Assembly (NCBI GenBank): GCA_916700875.1
Contig: CAKAKS010000034.1
Coordinates: forward strand, 15,462,695-15,526,694
Length of the DNA: 64,000 nucleotides
From: Sebastes aleutianus
Lineage: Eukaryota > Chordata > Actinopteri > Perciformes > Sebastidae
Direction of reading: 5' to 3'
The notes below the pieces were generated by a model. That model saw nothing but the letters and a program-made list of their open reading frames with translations, searched no databases and was not told the DNA's origin. Position numbers and translations under genes: made by a program. Positions 63,601-64,000 of the stretch are shown piece after piece (position 1 is the stretch's first letter; every line of letters starts with the position of its first letter).

Positions 63601-63854
63601 TCGAAGTCCTTCTGTTCTGCTCCCTCCAAGTCACTCCAAGTCATTGTAGTCGGTAAGACCCAAAGAGCCCTTGAAGGTTTGTTTGTCTTAATATAGCTAG
63701 CTTTCTCCATCACTAACTCTGCTACATGATCTTTTAACCCCTACAGCAACCTCATCCTCTTCAGTTGTCCCAGGAGTTGTGGGTGGGATAGTGGTGTTGC
63801 TACTCATGCTGGTTCTAGGTTACCTGGTCTGGAGAAGGAGATGGCGGGGTGCTG
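54229..63854 (+). CDS. Transmembrane SRCR/Ig receptor: nine SRCR, two Ig-like domains (3' end outside window)
   Basis: Likely cell-surface scavenger or immune receptor. Fourteen exons join in frame: 54229-54280, 54613-54639, 54771-55085, 57516-57809, 57937-58251, 58684-58971, 59321-59635, 59829-60128, 61011-61319, 61586-61900, 62488-62796, 62914-63207, 63317-63652, 63747-63854; 1192 codons, then cut off. Exons 1-2 encode a signal peptide (MIFNSAEK..., hydrophobic LYLSIGLLSLLLL). SRCR1-9 occupy residues about 27-131, 132-229, 230-334, 335-430, 431-535, 536-635, 636-738, 739-843, 844-946. Ig1 is 947-1044, Ig2 1045-1156, and the membrane span lies in 1157-1192 (VVGGIVVLLLMLVLGYLVW, then WRRRWR stop-transfer). 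Most SRCR domains have eight cysteines (group B). Both Ig domains keep the two core cysteines but lack the usual tryptophan, having F-V-L or F-Y-L as in LILR/A1BG-type domains. Annotation tools would probably call it DMBT1-like or CD163 (M130)-like. Architecture is secure; exon 1 is inferred; function is not shown. Confidence 0.85.
55250..55480. repeat. 'GCTAAGCTAA' MITE family copy in SRCR intron
   Basis: Contains TTTAGAGGTGCTGGTAG, CAGACAGAGCCACTCTAGCT, GTTTCCAGTGTTTCTGCTAA and GAATAAGCTTATTTCCAAAA, features shared with copies at 56500, 57190, 62030 and the interrupted copy at 24130. Confidence 0.65.
56500..56725. repeat. Same family, with expanded GCTAA / GCTAAACTAA array
   Basis: From about 56579 to 56685 the internal GCTAA motif is expanded into more than twenty units of GCTAA and ACTAA, between CAGAGCTAGACTAGCTG on the left and GGCTCCTGGCTTCATAAT on the right, which are the flanks of the motif in unexpanded copies. 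Confidence 0.8.
57185..57400. repeat. 'GCTAAGCTAA' family copy in SRCR intron
   Basis: Matches GAGCTGGTAGGCAGATTTTG, GAGCCCGGCTAGCTGTTCCC and CCAAGCTAAGCTAACCG, then CTCCTGGCTTCATATTTAATG; ends within about 60 bases of TGTCAAACATTTGTTTAA. Confidence 0.65.
60135..60310. repeat. Interspersed repeat fragment
   Basis: TCTAGAGAGGGCCATTCGTG through CTAGATACCACCTGATCCTA CACACTGGACCTTTAAA has the form of a dispersed teleost repeat; the open frame across it is not a gene. Confidence 0.45.
60575..60735. repeat. Interspersed repeat, AT-rich 'TACTATTTAGTATG' type
   Basis: Contains palindromic pieces around CATACTATTTAGTATG and ATACATAGTATG, typical of a small DNA-transposon derivative in fish. Located in an SRCR gene intron. 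Confidence 0.4.
62030..62215. repeat. 'GCTAAGCTAA' family copy in SRCR intron
   Basis: TTTAGAGGTGCTGTTAGACA, CAGAGCCAGGCTAGCTGGTT, CCAGTCTTTATGCTAAGCTA and AATGTCAAACGATTGCTTTAA correspond to the other copies in this window. Confidence 0.7.
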
Positions 63855-64000
63855 GTAAGTGGCAGACACTTTTTATATTCCAAAATTACCCCGATGTCCT
63901 CTAAGTTTAAAGCTGCACCAAGTAAAATATTGATATTAACAATAAAAAAAAATTTAAGTTATAATGTGAAAGTTGGAGCTTTTAGTGACAGGCCCAGTGA

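Noticed and set aside
1..64000. CRISPR arrays, operons, tRNA or rRNA genes
   Set aside because: No regularly spaced identical repeats with unique spacers, no polycistronic arrangement and no recognisable cloverleaf were found; the window is eukaryotic.

Overview
The window is genomic DNA from a ray-finned fish, most likely a percomorph teleost. The reasons are vertebrate-type multi-exon genes with GT-AG introns, proteins that align from memory with human orthologues but with fish-like differences, AT-rich introns, and a dense load of short foldback elements and LINE/LTR fragments of types familiar from teleost genomes. No bacterial, organellar or complete viral gene was seen. Family assignments come from reading translated exons; no database search was run.

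Layout. (1) 1-1236 (+): the last intron and terminal coding exon of an XK-related protein, best matched to XKR6. (2) About 1237-8900: its 3' flank, with simple repeats and inserted elements. (3) About 8950-16965 (+): ccm2 (malcavernin), with ten coding exons that join without a frame break (458 aa). Its short first coding exon lies 4.3 kb upstream of exon 2, near a YY1-like promoter motif. (4) 16966-23700: flank with two large repeats, one a strong foldback. (5) 23732-25834 (-): fam167a, two coding exons, 209 aa. (6) 25835-31270: repeat-rich spacer. (7) 31271 to about 37270 (-): lca5 (lebercilin), eight coding exons (799 aa) plus likely 5' UTR exons and an RFX X-box-like site at the promoter. 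(8) 38385-46347 (+): sh3bgrl2, four coding exons, 108 aa, head-to-head with lca5. (9) 46348-54228: spacer with a candidate solo LTR and a LINE tail. (10) 54229-63854 (+): a large immune-type receptor gene, cut by the right edge.

The receptor gene is the most unusual part. Fourteen exons join in frame to encode a signal peptide, nine scavenger-receptor cysteine-rich (SRCR) domains, two Ig-like domains and a transmembrane segment. After the two signal-peptide exons, each domain sits on one phase 1-1 exon. Canonical SRCR domains (1, 3, 5, 9) keep the acidic DDxW / WLDD(N)V / HxEDA signature, while the intervening ones (2, 4, 6, 7, 8) have lost it. Domain 6 has lost exactly the two cysteines that form one disulfide pair. 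SRCR plus Ig in one membrane receptor differs from the mammalian receptors CD163, CD5, CD6 and WC1.

The gene order joins three blocks that are separate in human: XKR6 and FAM167A (8p23.1), CCM2 (7p13), and LCA5 with SH3BGRL2 (6q14.1). The genes do not form one pathway: ccm2 acts in endothelial junction signalling, lca5 at the photoreceptor cilium, and the SRCR gene probably at a leukocyte or mucosal surface.
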